From contig NZ_JARRCW010000001.1 in the NCBI RefSeq assembly GCF_031501865.1, positions 3,369,001 to 3,433,000 on the forward strand: DNA of 64,000 bases. Direction: 5' to 3'. Numbering within the stretch: position 1 is the stretch's first letter; each line of letters starts with the position of its first letter. This document shows, piece after piece, positions 56,041 through 64,000 of this stretch. The notes under the pieces were generated by a model that was given only the letters and a program-made list of their open reading frames with translations, was not told the DNA's origin and did not search any database. Both the position numbers and the translations under genes were made by a program. This DNA is from Pseudovibrio sp. M1P-2-3. GTDB lineage: Bacteria; Pseudomonadota; Alphaproteobacteria; Rhizobiales; Stappiaceae.

Positions 56041-57389
56041 GCCAGAGCCTCCTTAAGAGCCAAAACAAACGCCGCACGGTCAGCATCTGTATTCACTTCA
56101 GTATTTGCAACCACAATCAAGTCTTTCAAGCTGTTTTTGTCAGGCTCGAGCCGCGAAACAGGTAGCCCCCCTAAAATACCTGAGGAAGCAAGGGACTCAA
56201 TGACTTCAGCAGCATCTGCAGGCACTTTGATTGTGAACTCATTGAAGAAGCTAGAGTTTAACACTTCAACACCGGCTATCACCTCAAGTTGATCTGCAAG
56301 TTTCACCGCATTTGCATGGTTGATACGGGCAAGCTTCCGTAAACCGGTTTCACCTAGCAGTGTCATGTGAATGGTAAAGGCCAAACAACAAAGACCCGAG
56401 TTGGTACATATATTTGAGGTCGCTTTATCGCGCCGAATATGTTGCTCTCTCGTCGACAGGGTTAGCACAAAGCCTCTTCTCCCTTCAGCATCTGTCGTCT
56501 CACCGCAAACACGTCCGGGCATATTGCGAACATATTTTTGTCGTGTCGCAAACAGACCGACATATGGGCCGCCAAAAGTAAGAGGATTCCCCAATGACTG
56601 CCCTTCCCCAACAACAATATCAGCTCCCTGCGCACCGGGGCTTTCAATGAGCCCAAGAGAGACGACCTCTGTAAATACGGATATGAGCAAAGCTTTATGC
56701 TGATGAGCTTTTTCAGCAATCAGTTTTAAGTCAATCAGTTGCCCGTAAAACGAGGGCGACTGAACGACCACACACGAAACACTATCATCAATCTGGGAGA
56801 GAATGTCCTCTGTTCCCTCTGGGTCTGCAGGCAAGGCCACAACGTCCCCATCCGGCAACTGGCGGGATATGCTTTCAATCACCTCCCGATATTGTGGGTG
56901 CAACCCTCCAGAAATAAGTGCTTTTTTCTTCTTCGTAATACGATGGGCCATGAGAACGGCCTCAGCAGCTCCTGTAGACCCATCATACATGGAGGCATTG
57001 GCTACTTCCATTCCAGTCAGGTGCGCAACCTGTGTTTGAAATTCAAACAGGGCCTGCAAGGTTCCTTGAGTAATCTCGGGCTGATAAGGCGTGTAGCTTG
57101 TTAGAAACTCGGAGCGTTGAATCAGATGATCCACGGTCGCAGGGACATGGTGCTTGTAGGCCCCGGCGCCCACAAAAAACGGAAGAGAGCCAGCCGACCT
57201 ATTTTTATTTGCAAGCGCAGTGAGATGCCGTTCCACTTCCATTTCACTCTTCCGCTTGGGGAGAGAGGAAAGTTCACCAAGGCGAACGTTCTCAGGAATC
57301 TCGGCAAACAGATCATCTATGCTGTCTACGCCAACCCGCACCAACATTTCGGCGCGGTCGCTATCAGAAAGCGGAAGATACCGCATCAT
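56037..57389 (-). CDS. gcvPA: Glycine dehydrogenase (decarboxylating) subunit 1, GcvPA
   Basis: GcvPA is the other half of the split P-protein. The 450-residue product begins [16 protein letters not shown] and has the family segments [56 protein letters not shown] and [10 protein letters not shown]. The gene lies 66 bases downstream of gcvH and overlaps gcvPB. Split P-proteins are usual in some bacterial lineages and in archaea. Confidence 0.95.
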   Translation of the reverse strand: MMRYLPLSDSDRAEMLVRVGVDSIDDLFAEIPENVRLGELSSLPKRKSEMEVERHLTALANKNRSAGSLPFFVGAGAYKHHVPATVDHLIQRSEFLTSYTPYQPEITQGTLQALFEFQTQVAHLTGMEVANASMYDGSTGAAEAVLMAHRITKKKKALISGGLHPQYREVIESISRQLPDGDVVALPADPEGTEDILSQIDDSVSCVVVQSPSFYGQLIDLKLIAEKAHQHKALLISVFTEVVSLGLIESPGAQGADIVVGEGQSLGNPLTFGGPYVGLFATRQKYVRNMPGRVCGETTDAEGRRGFVLTLSTREQHIRRDKATSNICTNSGLCCLAFTIHMTLLGETGLRKLARINHANAVKLADQLEVIAGVEVLNSSFFNEFTIKVPADAAEVIESLASSGILGGLPVSRLEPDKNSLKDLIVVANTEVNTDADRAAFVLALKEALA

Positions 57390-57455
57390 TTCACTCCAGA
57401 TAAGAGGCTGAGTACCCCTGAGGCACTCTATGGGTTTTTAAAAAGATCACTCGAT

Positions 57456-57827
57456 TTAAAGAGTGTTCACAAACGCCTTGTAATCGACTTCGTTCATCAA
57501 CCCCTCCAGCTGGTCAGGACTTGAGACCTTTAATTTAAAGAACCATGCGGAGTTTTCAGGGTCTTCATTCACCTTGCCGGGCTCGTCTTCGAGATCATTA
57601 TTGCCACCCGTGACTTCTCCACTAATTGGGGCATAAACTTCACTAGCCGCCTTCACTGATTCAACAACAGCTGCTTCATCACCCTTTGAGAGGCTCTTCC
57701 CGACCTCTGGCAGTTCAACGAATACAATATCCCCCAGTTGAGATTGGGCATATTCCGTAATGCCGATTGTCGCCTCTTCCCCTTCGAGAGAAACCCATTC
57801 ATGATCCTTAGTGTAAAAAGTGCTCAT
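57456..57827 (-). CDS. gcvH: Glycine cleavage system H protein
   Basis: GcvH is the lipoylated shuttle of the glycine cleavage system. The 123-residue product has the lipoyl domain with the modified Lys in VESVKAASEVYAPISGE near residue 63, and HEWVSLEGEEATIGIT at the start. A ribosome site (GAGGAAGA) precedes the ATG. It lies between gcvT and gcvPA, the usual order. Confidence 0.97.
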   Translation of the reverse strand: MSTFYTKDHEWVSLEGEEATIGITEYAQSQLGDIVFVELPEVGKSLSKGDEAAVVESVKAASEVYAPISGEVTGGNNDLEDEPGKVNEDPENSAWFFKLKVSSPDQLEGLMNEVDYKAFVNTL

Positions 57828-57891
57828 CTTCTTCCTCTTAGTTCTGAGAACTCATCGTGTTTATTACTGAAATGCAGTCATTCAGACCGTT

Positions 57892-59037
57892 TCAACGCTT
57901 CGCCCGATAATAACGTTGCTGGACAAACGGCATTGACGTGACCGTTGCTTTCAAAGCCTTTCCCCGAACAATCAAGGAAAATTCTGTTCCCTCAGCAGTC
58001 AATTTTTCTGGCACATAACCCATGGCAATGGGTTGGCCCAATGTTGGAGAAAAACCACCTGAGGTCACTTTGCCAATCACTTCATTTGTTTCGGGCAGGC
58101 AAATATCAGCACCTTCACGGGCGGGAGCCCGGCCTTTCAACAACAGGCCAATGCGGCGTTTGTCAGGCCCTTGGGCCAATTCCCGCACTATCCGCTCCCC
58201 ACCCACAAAGTTTGCAGTCTCACGTCTTCTTTTTTGGATGCAAAAGGCAATATTGGCCTCAATGGGTGAATTGCTCTCATTCATATCATGGCCATAAAGG
58301 CAAAGACCTGCCTCAAGACGCAGGCTGTCTCGTGCACCAAGGCCAATGGGCCGAACACGTTCATCAGCAAGAAGGGCACGTGCGATAGGCTCTGCCGTTC
58401 CAGCTGGCATACTTAGCTCAAAGCCATCTTCCCCAGTATATCCAGAGCGAGAAACCATGATTTCGATATCATCAAACCTAATTCGTTTAACGGACATAAA
58501 TGCCATCCCAGAGACTTCCGGCGCATGAAGGGCCAATACCTCCTCAGCCTTTGGCCCTTGAAGAGCTATAAGCGCCTTTTCATCGAGTTGAATGAGGGAA
58601 AACCCTTCGGGTAACACGGCATTGATATAGTCGAAGTCCGTATGCTTACACGCAGCATTGACCACCAGAAGCAGATTGCCATCCATTTCAGGCTCTTCCG
58701 GACGTGCGATCATTAAGTCATCAAGAATGCCGCCAGACTGGTTCAAAAGAACGGTATATCGCTGTTTGCCACGTTGCAGTTCCCTGATGTTGGAGGGGAC
58801 CAGAGCTTCAATAAAGTCCGAAGTGGCTTCGTGGTTCGGCCCTTCAAGCACAAACTGTCCCATGTGGGAAACATCAAACAGACCTACCGCTTTACGCGTA
58901 TGAAGATGCTCTTTCATGATACCATCTGGATACTGCACAGGCATGGAATACCCAGCAAATGGCACCATACGCGCGCCACATTCCATATGAAGGTCATATA
59001 ATGGGGTAAATTTCAATCCAGCATTCTTTGCTGCCAT
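57892..59037 (-). CDS. gcvT: Aminomethyltransferase GcvT (T protein)
   Basis: GcvT releases ammonia and transfers the methylene unit from the H protein to tetrahydrofolate. The 381-residue product has HMECGARMVPFAGYSMPVQY, VSHMGQF, SRSGYTGEDGFEL and LGARDSLRLEAGLCLYGHD, with the folate-site Asp in the last of these. GAGG lies just before the ATG. The gene starts directly behind a tandem glycine riboswitch and heads the operon gcvT-gcvH-gcvPA-gcvPB. Confidence 0.96.
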   Translation of the reverse strand: MAAKNAGLKFTPLYDLHMECGARMVPFAGYSMPVQYPDGIMKEHLHTRKAVGLFDVSHMGQFVLEGPNHEATSDFIEALVPSNIRELQRGKQRYTVLLNQSGGILDDLMIARPEEPEMDGNLLLVVNAACKHTDFDYINAVLPEGFSLIQLDEKALIALQGPKAEEVLALHAPEVSGMAFMSVKRIRFDDIEIMVSRSGYTGEDGFELSMPAGTAEPIARALLADERVRPIGLGARDSLRLEAGLCLYGHDMNESNSPIEANIAFCIQKRRRETANFVGGERIVRELAQGPDKRRIGLLLKGRAPAREGADICLPETNEVIGKVTSGGFSPTLGQPIAMGYVPEKLTAEGTEFSLIVRGKALKATVTSMPFVQQRYYRAKR

Positions 59038-59097
59038 ATAGTCCTCATCAAAGTTGGCGCATTCAACACCTGGTTTTCCTAATAAAGGAAAATCGGT

Positions 59098-59292
59098 TGC
59101 GCCCCCTCTGTCCTGAGAACCTGAGAGATTCCCGACATGGTAAGTCGGTTACTCCTTCGGTGAGCCGGTTTTCTCAAACCGGCTGCTTTCCAGAGTGTTG
59201 TATACGTCGCGGTCCTTTTGCCTGAGAGTTTCCGGGGCGGTTGCTCCTTCGGCGTCACCAATTTTTTAAAGCGATCTCTCCCGCGAGCGCAT
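59098..59292 (-). promoter_or_regulatory. Tandem glycine riboswitch controlling gcvTHP
   Basis: Read on the minus strand, two glycine aptamers follow one another. The first has CGGGAGAGATCGC, then GCCGAAGGAGCAACCGCC, then GGAAACTCTCAGGCAAAAGGACCG. The second has a longer variable stem (CAGCCGG/CCGGCT), CCGAAGGAGTAACC, and GGAATCTCTCAGG with CAGGACAGAGG. Both carry the CCGAAGGAG and CTCTCAGG signatures of the class. It ends about 60 bases before gcvT. The intervening sequence can fold into a long hairpin (GGCGCA/TGCGCC enclosing TTTTCCT/AGGAAAA). Glycine binding normally turns such operons on. Confidence 0.93.
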
Positions 59293-59410
59293 AAGCACTC
59301 CAGCCATAGCTGAAGTGCAAGAAGTCAGGACACAACACAATCCCGACTTCGAATCATAATACTATTCTCTATACCTAGTTTTACGGATCAAAGAAATAAC
59401 CGAACCAACA

Positions 59411-59995
59411 TTAATTCTCGTCAAATCCATAAAGCACTTCATAACCTCTGGACCGAGGGATGAAAATGTTTTCTTCGACCACTGCCCAAGCATGGCTTGG
59501 AGACCCGGCAGGAAGGTTAGTGTCCGCCTTCAACCGCTTTGAAAAAATTGCTTTTTTTGCAGTGTTGTCTTCAACAACAGCCACACGAACAGGCAGATCA
59601 ATACTTCCGCCACGCCAAACAGGACCGGGTGTCACATGTCCTGCTATCCCTACCTTCATCGAGATGCCACCAGCAGCCACTCGGCAGGTATTTGCTGATT
59701 TCTCAATATTTGCCTGATAGACAAGAGCGGTTGGATCGCCTTCCTTCCCACGTTGATACTTTACAAGCAAGTGAGTTTCGGGAAGCCCTTTAATGGGTGG
59801 GCAGTCTACCTGTGTTCCCAGAGGCAAAGATGGTGGCGCTGCCCGCTGAACTGCGAACGATTCTACATCTGTATTGCTGTTTTTGTCCAAATCATCTTCA
59901 GAGGATGAAAACGAGCCACACGCTGTCAACGCACCCAATGCCATTGCTATCGCTGTGACTTTAAACAGCTTCTTAGAAACTGACTTCCCCACCAT
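59411..59995 (-). CDS. Hypothetical lipoprotein
   Basis: A 194-residue protein with a lipoprotein signal peptide (basic start, hydrophobic run, lipobox LTAC) and a Ser/Asp-rich spacer. The domain carries two cysteines (QVDCPPI and ANTCRVA) and ends with PRSRGYEVLYGFDE. This layout looks like a conserved alphaproteobacterial outer-membrane or periplasmic lipoprotein family, but I do not know a function. It is divergent from ispH and converges on nothing; the riboswitch leader lies downstream. Confidence 0.75.
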   Translation of the reverse strand: MVGKSVSKKLFKVTAIAMALGALTACGSFSSSEDDLDKNSNTDVESFAVQRAAPPSLPLGTQVDCPPIKGLPETHLLVKYQRGKEGDPTALVYQANIEKSANTCRVAAGGISMKVGIAGHVTPGPVWRGGSIDLPVRVAVVEDNTAKKAIFSKRLKADTNLPAGSPSHAWAVVEENIFIPRSRGYEVLYGFDEN

Positions 59996-60212
59996 TCGAA
60001 TCCCATTCCAATTAAAACCCGCAGGCTATATAGCAAGCAAACACATGTTTGGCGAGTTATGAGTGTAAAATCAATTATTTTGAATAATACACACAGAGCC
60101 AACCCACAAACCTTCTTCAATTCGCCAGTCTTATCTTGACAGAAAGGCCCACTAACCCTCAAGTGCCTTCTAAGAGATTTTGCGTTGAGACAAAGTAGGC
60201 CAAACCCGTTCA

Positions 60213-61175
60213 ATGTCATCACTGAAGATACTTATAGCAGCCCCACGTGGGTTTTGTGCAGGCGTGGATAGAGCTATTCAAATTGTTGAACTCGCTCTCG
60301 AAAAGTATGGTAGCCCAGTATATGTGCGCCACGAGATTGTTCATAATAAGTATGTTGTTGAATCCCTTCGCAGCAAGGGTGCGATTTTTATTGAAGAGCT
60401 TGATGAGATTACCGATGAGGATCGCCCCGTCATTTTCTCGGCTCATGGCGTTCCAAAGTCGGTTCCAGAAGCTGCGCAACGAAGAAACCTGTTCTACCTT
60501 GATGCGACTTGCCCTCTTGTCTCCAAGGTCCATAAAGAAGCCATGATCCACTCCAAAAGAGAGCGGGAAATTCTTCTTATTGGTCATGCTGGGCACCCTG
60601 AAGTCATTGGAACAATGGGCCAACTTCCAGAGGGACAAGTGTCACTCATTGAAACTGTCGAAGATGCTCGTACATTCGCTCCCAAGAGCAACAGGCAACT
60701 GGCCTGGATTTCGCAGACGACTCTTTCTGTAGATGACACAAAAGAGATCATTGAGGTTCTGAAAGCCCGATTTCCGGAAATTGCATCTCCCCATAAAGAC
60801 GATATTTGCTACGCAACAACCAACCGGCAAGAAGCGGTTAAGCATATAGCACCGCAATGTGATGCTATGCTGGTGGTAGGTGCACCCAATTCCTCGAACT
60901 CCAAACGCCTACGCGAAGTTGCCGAGCGTGTCGGCTGCAAAAAGGCGTTCTTGATACAGCGGGCAAGCGAACTGGTCTGGTCTGACTTTGAAGGGGTTAA
61001 AACACTTGGAATCACCGCGGGCGCATCAGCTCCTGAAATTCTCGTGGAAGAGGTCGTGGAGGCATTTCGCGACAAGTTTGCAGTTGAAATAGAAACAGTG
61101 CAAACCGCGATAGAAGATATTTCCTTTAACCTGCCCCAAGTTCTTCGGGGGATCAAAGCGCAAGCGACTACATAA
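60213..61175 (+). CDS. ispH: 4-hydroxy-3-methylbut-2-enyl diphosphate reductase IspH
   Basis: IspH carries out the last step of the MEP pathway, making IPP and DMAPP, with a [4Fe-4S] cluster. The 320-residue product has the three cluster cysteines in [22 protein letters not shown] and [11 protein letters not shown], plus [29 protein letters not shown] and [11 protein letters not shown]. The length is normal. It is followed after 1 base by thrB and then by rnhA, an order conserved in many alphaproteobacteria. Confidence 0.96.
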   Translation: MSSLKILIAAPRGFCAGVDRAIQIVELALEKYGSPVYVRHEIVHNKYVVESLRSKGAIFIEELDEITDEDRPVIFSAHGVPKSVPEAAQRRNLFYLDATCPLVSKVHKEAMIHSKREREILLIGHAGHPEVIGTMGQLPEGQVSLIETVEDARTFAPKSNRQLAWISQTTLSVDDTKEIIEVLKARFPEIASPHKDDICYATTNRQEAVKHIAPQCDAMLVVGAPNSSNSKRLREVAERVGCKKAFLIQRASELVWSDFEGVKTLGITAGASAPEILVEEVVEAFRDKFAVEIETVQTAIEDISFNLPQVLRGIKAQATT

Positions 61176-61176
61176 A

Positions 61177-62142
61177 ATGGCTGTTTATACTGAAGTATCC
61201 GCGGAAGAACTTTCCTCATTCATTGAGCTATATGACGTTGGCACCCTACTTTCATACAAGGGCATAGCCGAGGGGGTAGAGAATACCAACTTTCTGGTTC
61301 AGACCGATAAGGGGCATTATATTCTTACTCTCTATGAAAAGAGAGTGTCTCCCGATGACCTGCCTTTCTTCATCGGCTTGAAGCAACACCTCGCTAAAGG
61401 CGGTATCAGCTGTCCCACACCTATCATTCGCAGAGATGGGAAAGTCCTTGGGGAGTTAGCCGGAAAACCAGCCGCAATGGTCTCCTTTTTGAACGGCATG
61501 TCAATTCGCAAACCCAAATTGCAACACTGTGAGGAACTGGGAAAAGGACTTGCGCAGCTACATCTGGCAGGAAGAGGCTTTCCCCAACAACGGCCAAACA
61601 CTCTTTCCGTAGATGGCTGGGAACCACTTTTTGAAGCCTCAAAGGACAGAGCCGGAGAAGTGAAAGCTGGCCTTGCAACAGAGCTCCGCACAGAGCTTGA
61701 CGAGTTGCTTAACCTTTGGCCCAGAGACCTCCCCAGCGGGGTCATCCACGCTGACCTGTTCCCAGACAATGCCTTTTTCCTCGGCGATAACCTATCGGGA
61801 ATCATCGACTTCTACTTTGCCTGCAATGACGCCTTTGCCTATGATGTAGCCATCTGCATCAATGCTTGGTGCTTTGAGCCAGATGGAGCATTCAACGTCA
61901 CCAAAGCGCGAGCACTTTTAAATGCTTACAAGAGTGTACGCCCTTTCAGCAATCTGGAGTTTGATAGTTTACCCCTGCTTTGCCGCGGAGCGGCCCTTCG
62001 CTTTCTCTTGACGCGCCTTTACGACTGGATCAGTGTACCGGAAGGTGCTCTCGTTACTCCAAAGAACCCTCTCGAATATCTCGCCAAACTCCGGTTCCAC
62101 CGTGATGTTTCAAGTGCAAGCGCATATGGATTAGATCGATGA
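61177..62142 (+). CDS. thrB: Homoserine kinase, ThrB type II (APH-fold)
   Basis: This homoserine kinase phosphorylates homoserine on the way to threonine and belongs to the aminoglycoside phosphotransferase/choline kinase fold rather than the GHMP fold. The 321-residue product has [11 protein letters not shown] near the nucleotide loop and the catalytic [11 protein letters not shown] with the Asp of Brenner's motif, followed by GIIDFYFA with the metal-binding Asp. Its stop codon overlaps the rnhA start (ATGA). The neighbourhood is typical of rhizobia. Confidence 0.94.
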   Translation: MAVYTEVSAEELSSFIELYDVGTLLSYKGIAEGVENTNFLVQTDKGHYILTLYEKRVSPDDLPFFIGLKQHLAKGGISCPTPIIRRDGKVLGELAGKPAAMVSFLNGMSIRKPKLQHCEELGKGLAQLHLAGRGFPQQRPNTLSVDGWEPLFEASKDRAGEVKAGLATELRTELDELLNLWPRDLPSGVIHADLFPDNAFFLGDNLSGIIDFYFACNDAFAYDVAICINAWCFEPDGAFNVTKARALLNAYKSVRPFSNLEFDSLPLLCRGAALRFLLTRLYDWISVPEGALVTPKNPLEYLAKLRFHRDVSSASAYGLDR

Positions 62143-62594
62143 CAAGTCAATCACGAGTAAAAGCATGGACAGATGGGGCATGCTCGGGTAACCCCGGTCC
62201 TGGTGGCTGGGGCGTTTTACTTCGCTATGGGACCCACGAAAAAGAACTGTCCGGCGGCGAACAAGACACCACAAACAACAGAATGGAGCTTCAAGCTGCA
62301 ATCCAAGCTCTGGATAGCTTAAAGCGCCCCTGTTCTATTGATCTTTACACGGATAGTTCCTACGTCAAAAACGGCATTACACAATGGATGCATAACTGGA
62401 AGCGTAAGGGCTGGCGAACTGCATCGAACTCTCCAGTAAAAAATGCCGATCTTTGGCAAACCTTGGACGAGGCTGCCAAACGACATGATGTGGCTTGGCA
62501 TTGGATTAAGGGCCATGCAGGACATGAGGAAAATGAAAAAGCCGATGAATTGGCCCGCAGAGGCATGCAACCCTTTAAAGAGCTAAAGGCATAG
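62139..62594 (+). CDS. rnhA: Ribonuclease HI RnhA
   Basis: RNase HI cleaves the RNA strand of RNA-DNA hybrids. The 151-residue product has the four catalytic acids in order: Asp in [18 protein letters not shown], Glu in [11 protein letters not shown], Asp in [13 protein letters not shown] and Asp near the end ([12 protein letters not shown]). It overlaps thrB by 4 bases and is probably co-transcribed with ispH-thrB. RNase HII is encoded elsewhere in the window. Confidence 0.97.
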   Translation: MTSQSRVKAWTDGACSGNPGPGGWGVLLRYGTHEKELSGGEQDTTNNRMELQAAIQALDSLKRPCSIDLYTDSSYVKNGITQWMHNWKRKGWRTASNSPVKNADLWQTLDEAAKRHDVAWHWIKGHAGHEENEKADELARRGMQPFKELKA

Positions 62595-62605
62595 ATTGCA
62601 CCGCT

Positions 62606-63532
62606 ATGGATACATTGGCTTTAAGCAAGTGTGCGAGCAAAAGTGTATCAGACTACGTGGTTTGTCGCAAAGTTCTTATAGTCGCCAATCCAACAGCAAG
62701 CCATTATAGTTCAAATAGAATAGGGAAGCTTAAGTGCGAGCTGGAAAAGCTATCTTACAGTGTTGAGCTGATCCAAACAAAAAAAGTAGGCGAGATTTCT
62801 GCAATTTGCGCTGATCCTCAGCTTGACGCAGAAATTATTGTTGTGGCTGGTGGAGATGGGTCTGTAAATGAAGCGGCCCAAACAATCCAAGAGCTTGGCG
62901 TAAAACCAGTTATTACCATTTTACCCATGGGTACAGCTAATCTATTAGCACGAGAACTGAGCCTACCTGAAAATCCACTTAAACTTGCTCACCTCATTCA
63001 CGCAGGGCATATCTCACATTTATACCACTGCATTGCAAATGGTCGTCCATTTTACTCTTGTGCTTCTGCTGGAATAGATGCGGAGATCATTCACACTCTG
63101 CCCTATTCAGCCAAACGAAGATTTGGGAAAGTAGCCTACTTCTTTAAGGCCTTACAGATTGGCCTCACAAGACGGCAAAGCCTGTTCAAAGTCAGAGCCA
63201 ACAATGAAACTCATCTATGTAATATGGTTATTGCGCTCAATGGAAACTACTATGCAAGCCTTTCTGTAACGAAAGAACAAGGTAGCATTTTAGAACAAGG
63301 AATGTTTCTGGTTCTGGTCAAGCAAGATCGGCTGTTGAGTTTGATCAATTTAGGTATCCGTCTTTATTTCAATCGCTTTTTTAAGTCCAATGATATTGAA
63401 ATTATCAAGACGAATGAAGCCTATGTCGTTAGCCACCGATCCGCGGCTGTCCAGATAGATGGGGAACCGTTTGGCGGCACACCAATACTCCTCGAGTGTA
63501 AAGAAAAGACGCTTCCAGTCTTAGTACCTTGA
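62606..63532 (+). CDS. Diacylglycerol kinase-type lipid kinase (YegS-like)
   Basis: A 308-residue protein with the DAGK catalytic domain: VLIVANPTAS near the start, the nucleotide motif VVAGGDGSVNEAAQ near residue 92, and LPMGTANLLARELSLP. The C-terminal half resembles the second domain of YegS/DgkB-type kinases. It probably phosphorylates a membrane lipid such as diacylglycerol or a sphingoid base. It starts 11 bases after rnhA and may be the last gene of that operon. Confidence 0.88.
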   Translation: MDTLALSKCASKSVSDYVVCRKVLIVANPTASHYSSNRIGKLKCELEKLSYSVELIQTKKVGEISAICADPQLDAEIIVVAGGDGSVNEAAQTIQELGVKPVITILPMGTANLLARELSLPENPLKLAHLIHAGHISHLYHCIANGRPFYSCASAGIDAEIIHTLPYSAKRRFGKVAYFFKALQIGLTRRQSLFKVRANNETHLCNMVIALNGNYYASLSVTKEQGSILEQGMFLVLVKQDRLLSLINLGIRLYFNRFFKSNDIEIIKTNEAYVVSHRSAAVQIDGEPFGGTPILLECKEKTLPVLVP

Positions 63533-63644
63533 ACTATCAGAGTGCTTTTCACTCCAATAGCCCATATCCCTATCCAACTTTCAGAAAACAATTTATAACT
63601 GCTATCTGCTCAAAGCTATCCTTTAAAAGAGCCTGCTACCTTGG

Positions 63645-64000
63645 CTAATGCGTTTTCAAAAGTTTCGTGGCATCAGCAGCCGTCATTGGCCGTCCATACA
63701 AATATCCTTGAACATATTCGCAGCCTAATTGGTACAATTCGAGGGCATCAGATTCTGTCTCCGCCCCTTCTGCAATAACCTCCATTCCAAGGTCATGCCC
63801 AAGCGCAACGATAGAACGCAAAATAACAGGCCGAGCACTTTGGCCATTCGGCCGCACGAATGACTGATCAACTTTAATCGTATCAAACTGAAAACGCTGC
63901 AGATAACTTAAGGACGAATACCCAGTACCAAAGTCATCGAGAGAAAGGCCTGCCCCAAGATCACGAAGCTTCTCCAGAACCTTAACCGAGAACTCGGGAT
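63645..64000 (-). CDS. EAL-domain protein, C-terminal part (runs off the window)
   Basis: The frame is open from the right edge to its stop codon at 63645 and encodes the end of an EAL (c-di-GMP phosphodiesterase) domain: [38 protein letters not shown] and [13 protein letters not shown]. The DDFGTG loop and the EGAETE Glu are intact, so catalysis is possible. The ExLxR motif and any partner domains lie beyond the window, so it is not known whether it also carries GGDEF, PAS or membrane parts. Confidence 0.9.
   Translation of the reverse strand, partial: PEFSVKVLEKLRDLGAGLSLDDFGTGYSSLSYLQRFQFDTIKVDQSFVRPNGQSARPVILRSIVALGHDLGMEVIAEGAETESDALELYQLGCEYVQGYLYGRPMTAADATKLLKTH

Overview
This window reads as a stretch of chromosome from an alphaproteobacterium, most likely order Hyphomicrobiales (Rhizobiales). 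The signs are a CcrM-type GANTC methyltransferase, F0 ATP synthase genes (atpI-atpB-atpE-b'-b) without F1 genes beside them, split glycine decarboxylase (gcvPA/gcvPB), the ispH-thrB-rnhA run, the DciA/DsbA/Smc block next to mutY, a long alphaproteobacterial NrtR, and a PA0069-type radical SAM protein. Base composition looks moderate in GC, below many rhizobia. A marine Stappiaceae/Pseudovibrio-like host is possible, but that is only an inference. Gene density is high, most genes are core metabolism or information processing, and there is no CRISPR array, rRNA or recognisable tRNA.

Layout: 0-6.6 kb holds fabI, an FAD-linked D-2-hydroxyacid dehydrogenase, an SRAP (YedK/HMCES) DNA-protein crosslink protein, a GrpB protein and several small or hypothetical genes, two of them exported. 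6.7-11 kb is a same-strand run of ygfZ, an HD hydrolase, a tyrosine/dual-specificity phosphatase, the NAD regulator nrtR and a SleB-like wall hydrolase. 11.2-16.2 kb has an acrylyl-CoA reductase-like gene facing the de novo NAD operon nadA-nadB-nadC. The nadA leader carries two inverted repeats that are good NrtR operator candidates. 16.3-18.1 kb is a mobile patch: an IS630-family element with an A8 frameshift site, abutting what looks like the 5' part of a group II intron with no reverse transcriptase. 18-28 kb has ETF-ubiquinone oxidoreductase, a family-4-like uracil-DNA glycosylase, an S49 peptidase, and glyQ and glyS separated by a glycoside hydrolase family 3 gene. 28-35 kb has a GNAT, a LysR regulator, an Mpo1-like protein, maeB, a radical SAM gene behind a GTTC-N7-GTTC site, and rnhB. 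35-48.9 kb has the F0 ATP synthase operon, smc, dsbA, a DciA-like gene, mutY, amn and ccrM.

48.9-54.4 kb is the most accessory-looking part. A broken tyrosyl-tRNA synthetase fragment, split in two frames at an A7 run, is followed by a glycan island: a GT11 fucosyltransferase, a HAD phosphatase and two tandem GT61 paralogues. 54.4-59.4 kb is the glycine cleavage operon gcvT-gcvH-gcvPA-gcvPB behind a tandem glycine riboswitch. 59.4-64 kb has a lipoprotein, ispH-thrB-rnhA, a lipid kinase and the C-terminal part of an EAL-domain protein that runs off the window.

How the parts work together: NrtR probably represses nadABC according to NAD status. Glycine controls gcvTHP through the riboswitch, while glyQ/glyS use the same amino acid. 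ETF-QO and F0 ATP synthase feed and use the respiratory chain. Several genes protect DNA (SRAP, UDG, MutY, RNases HI and HII, Smc, CcrM).
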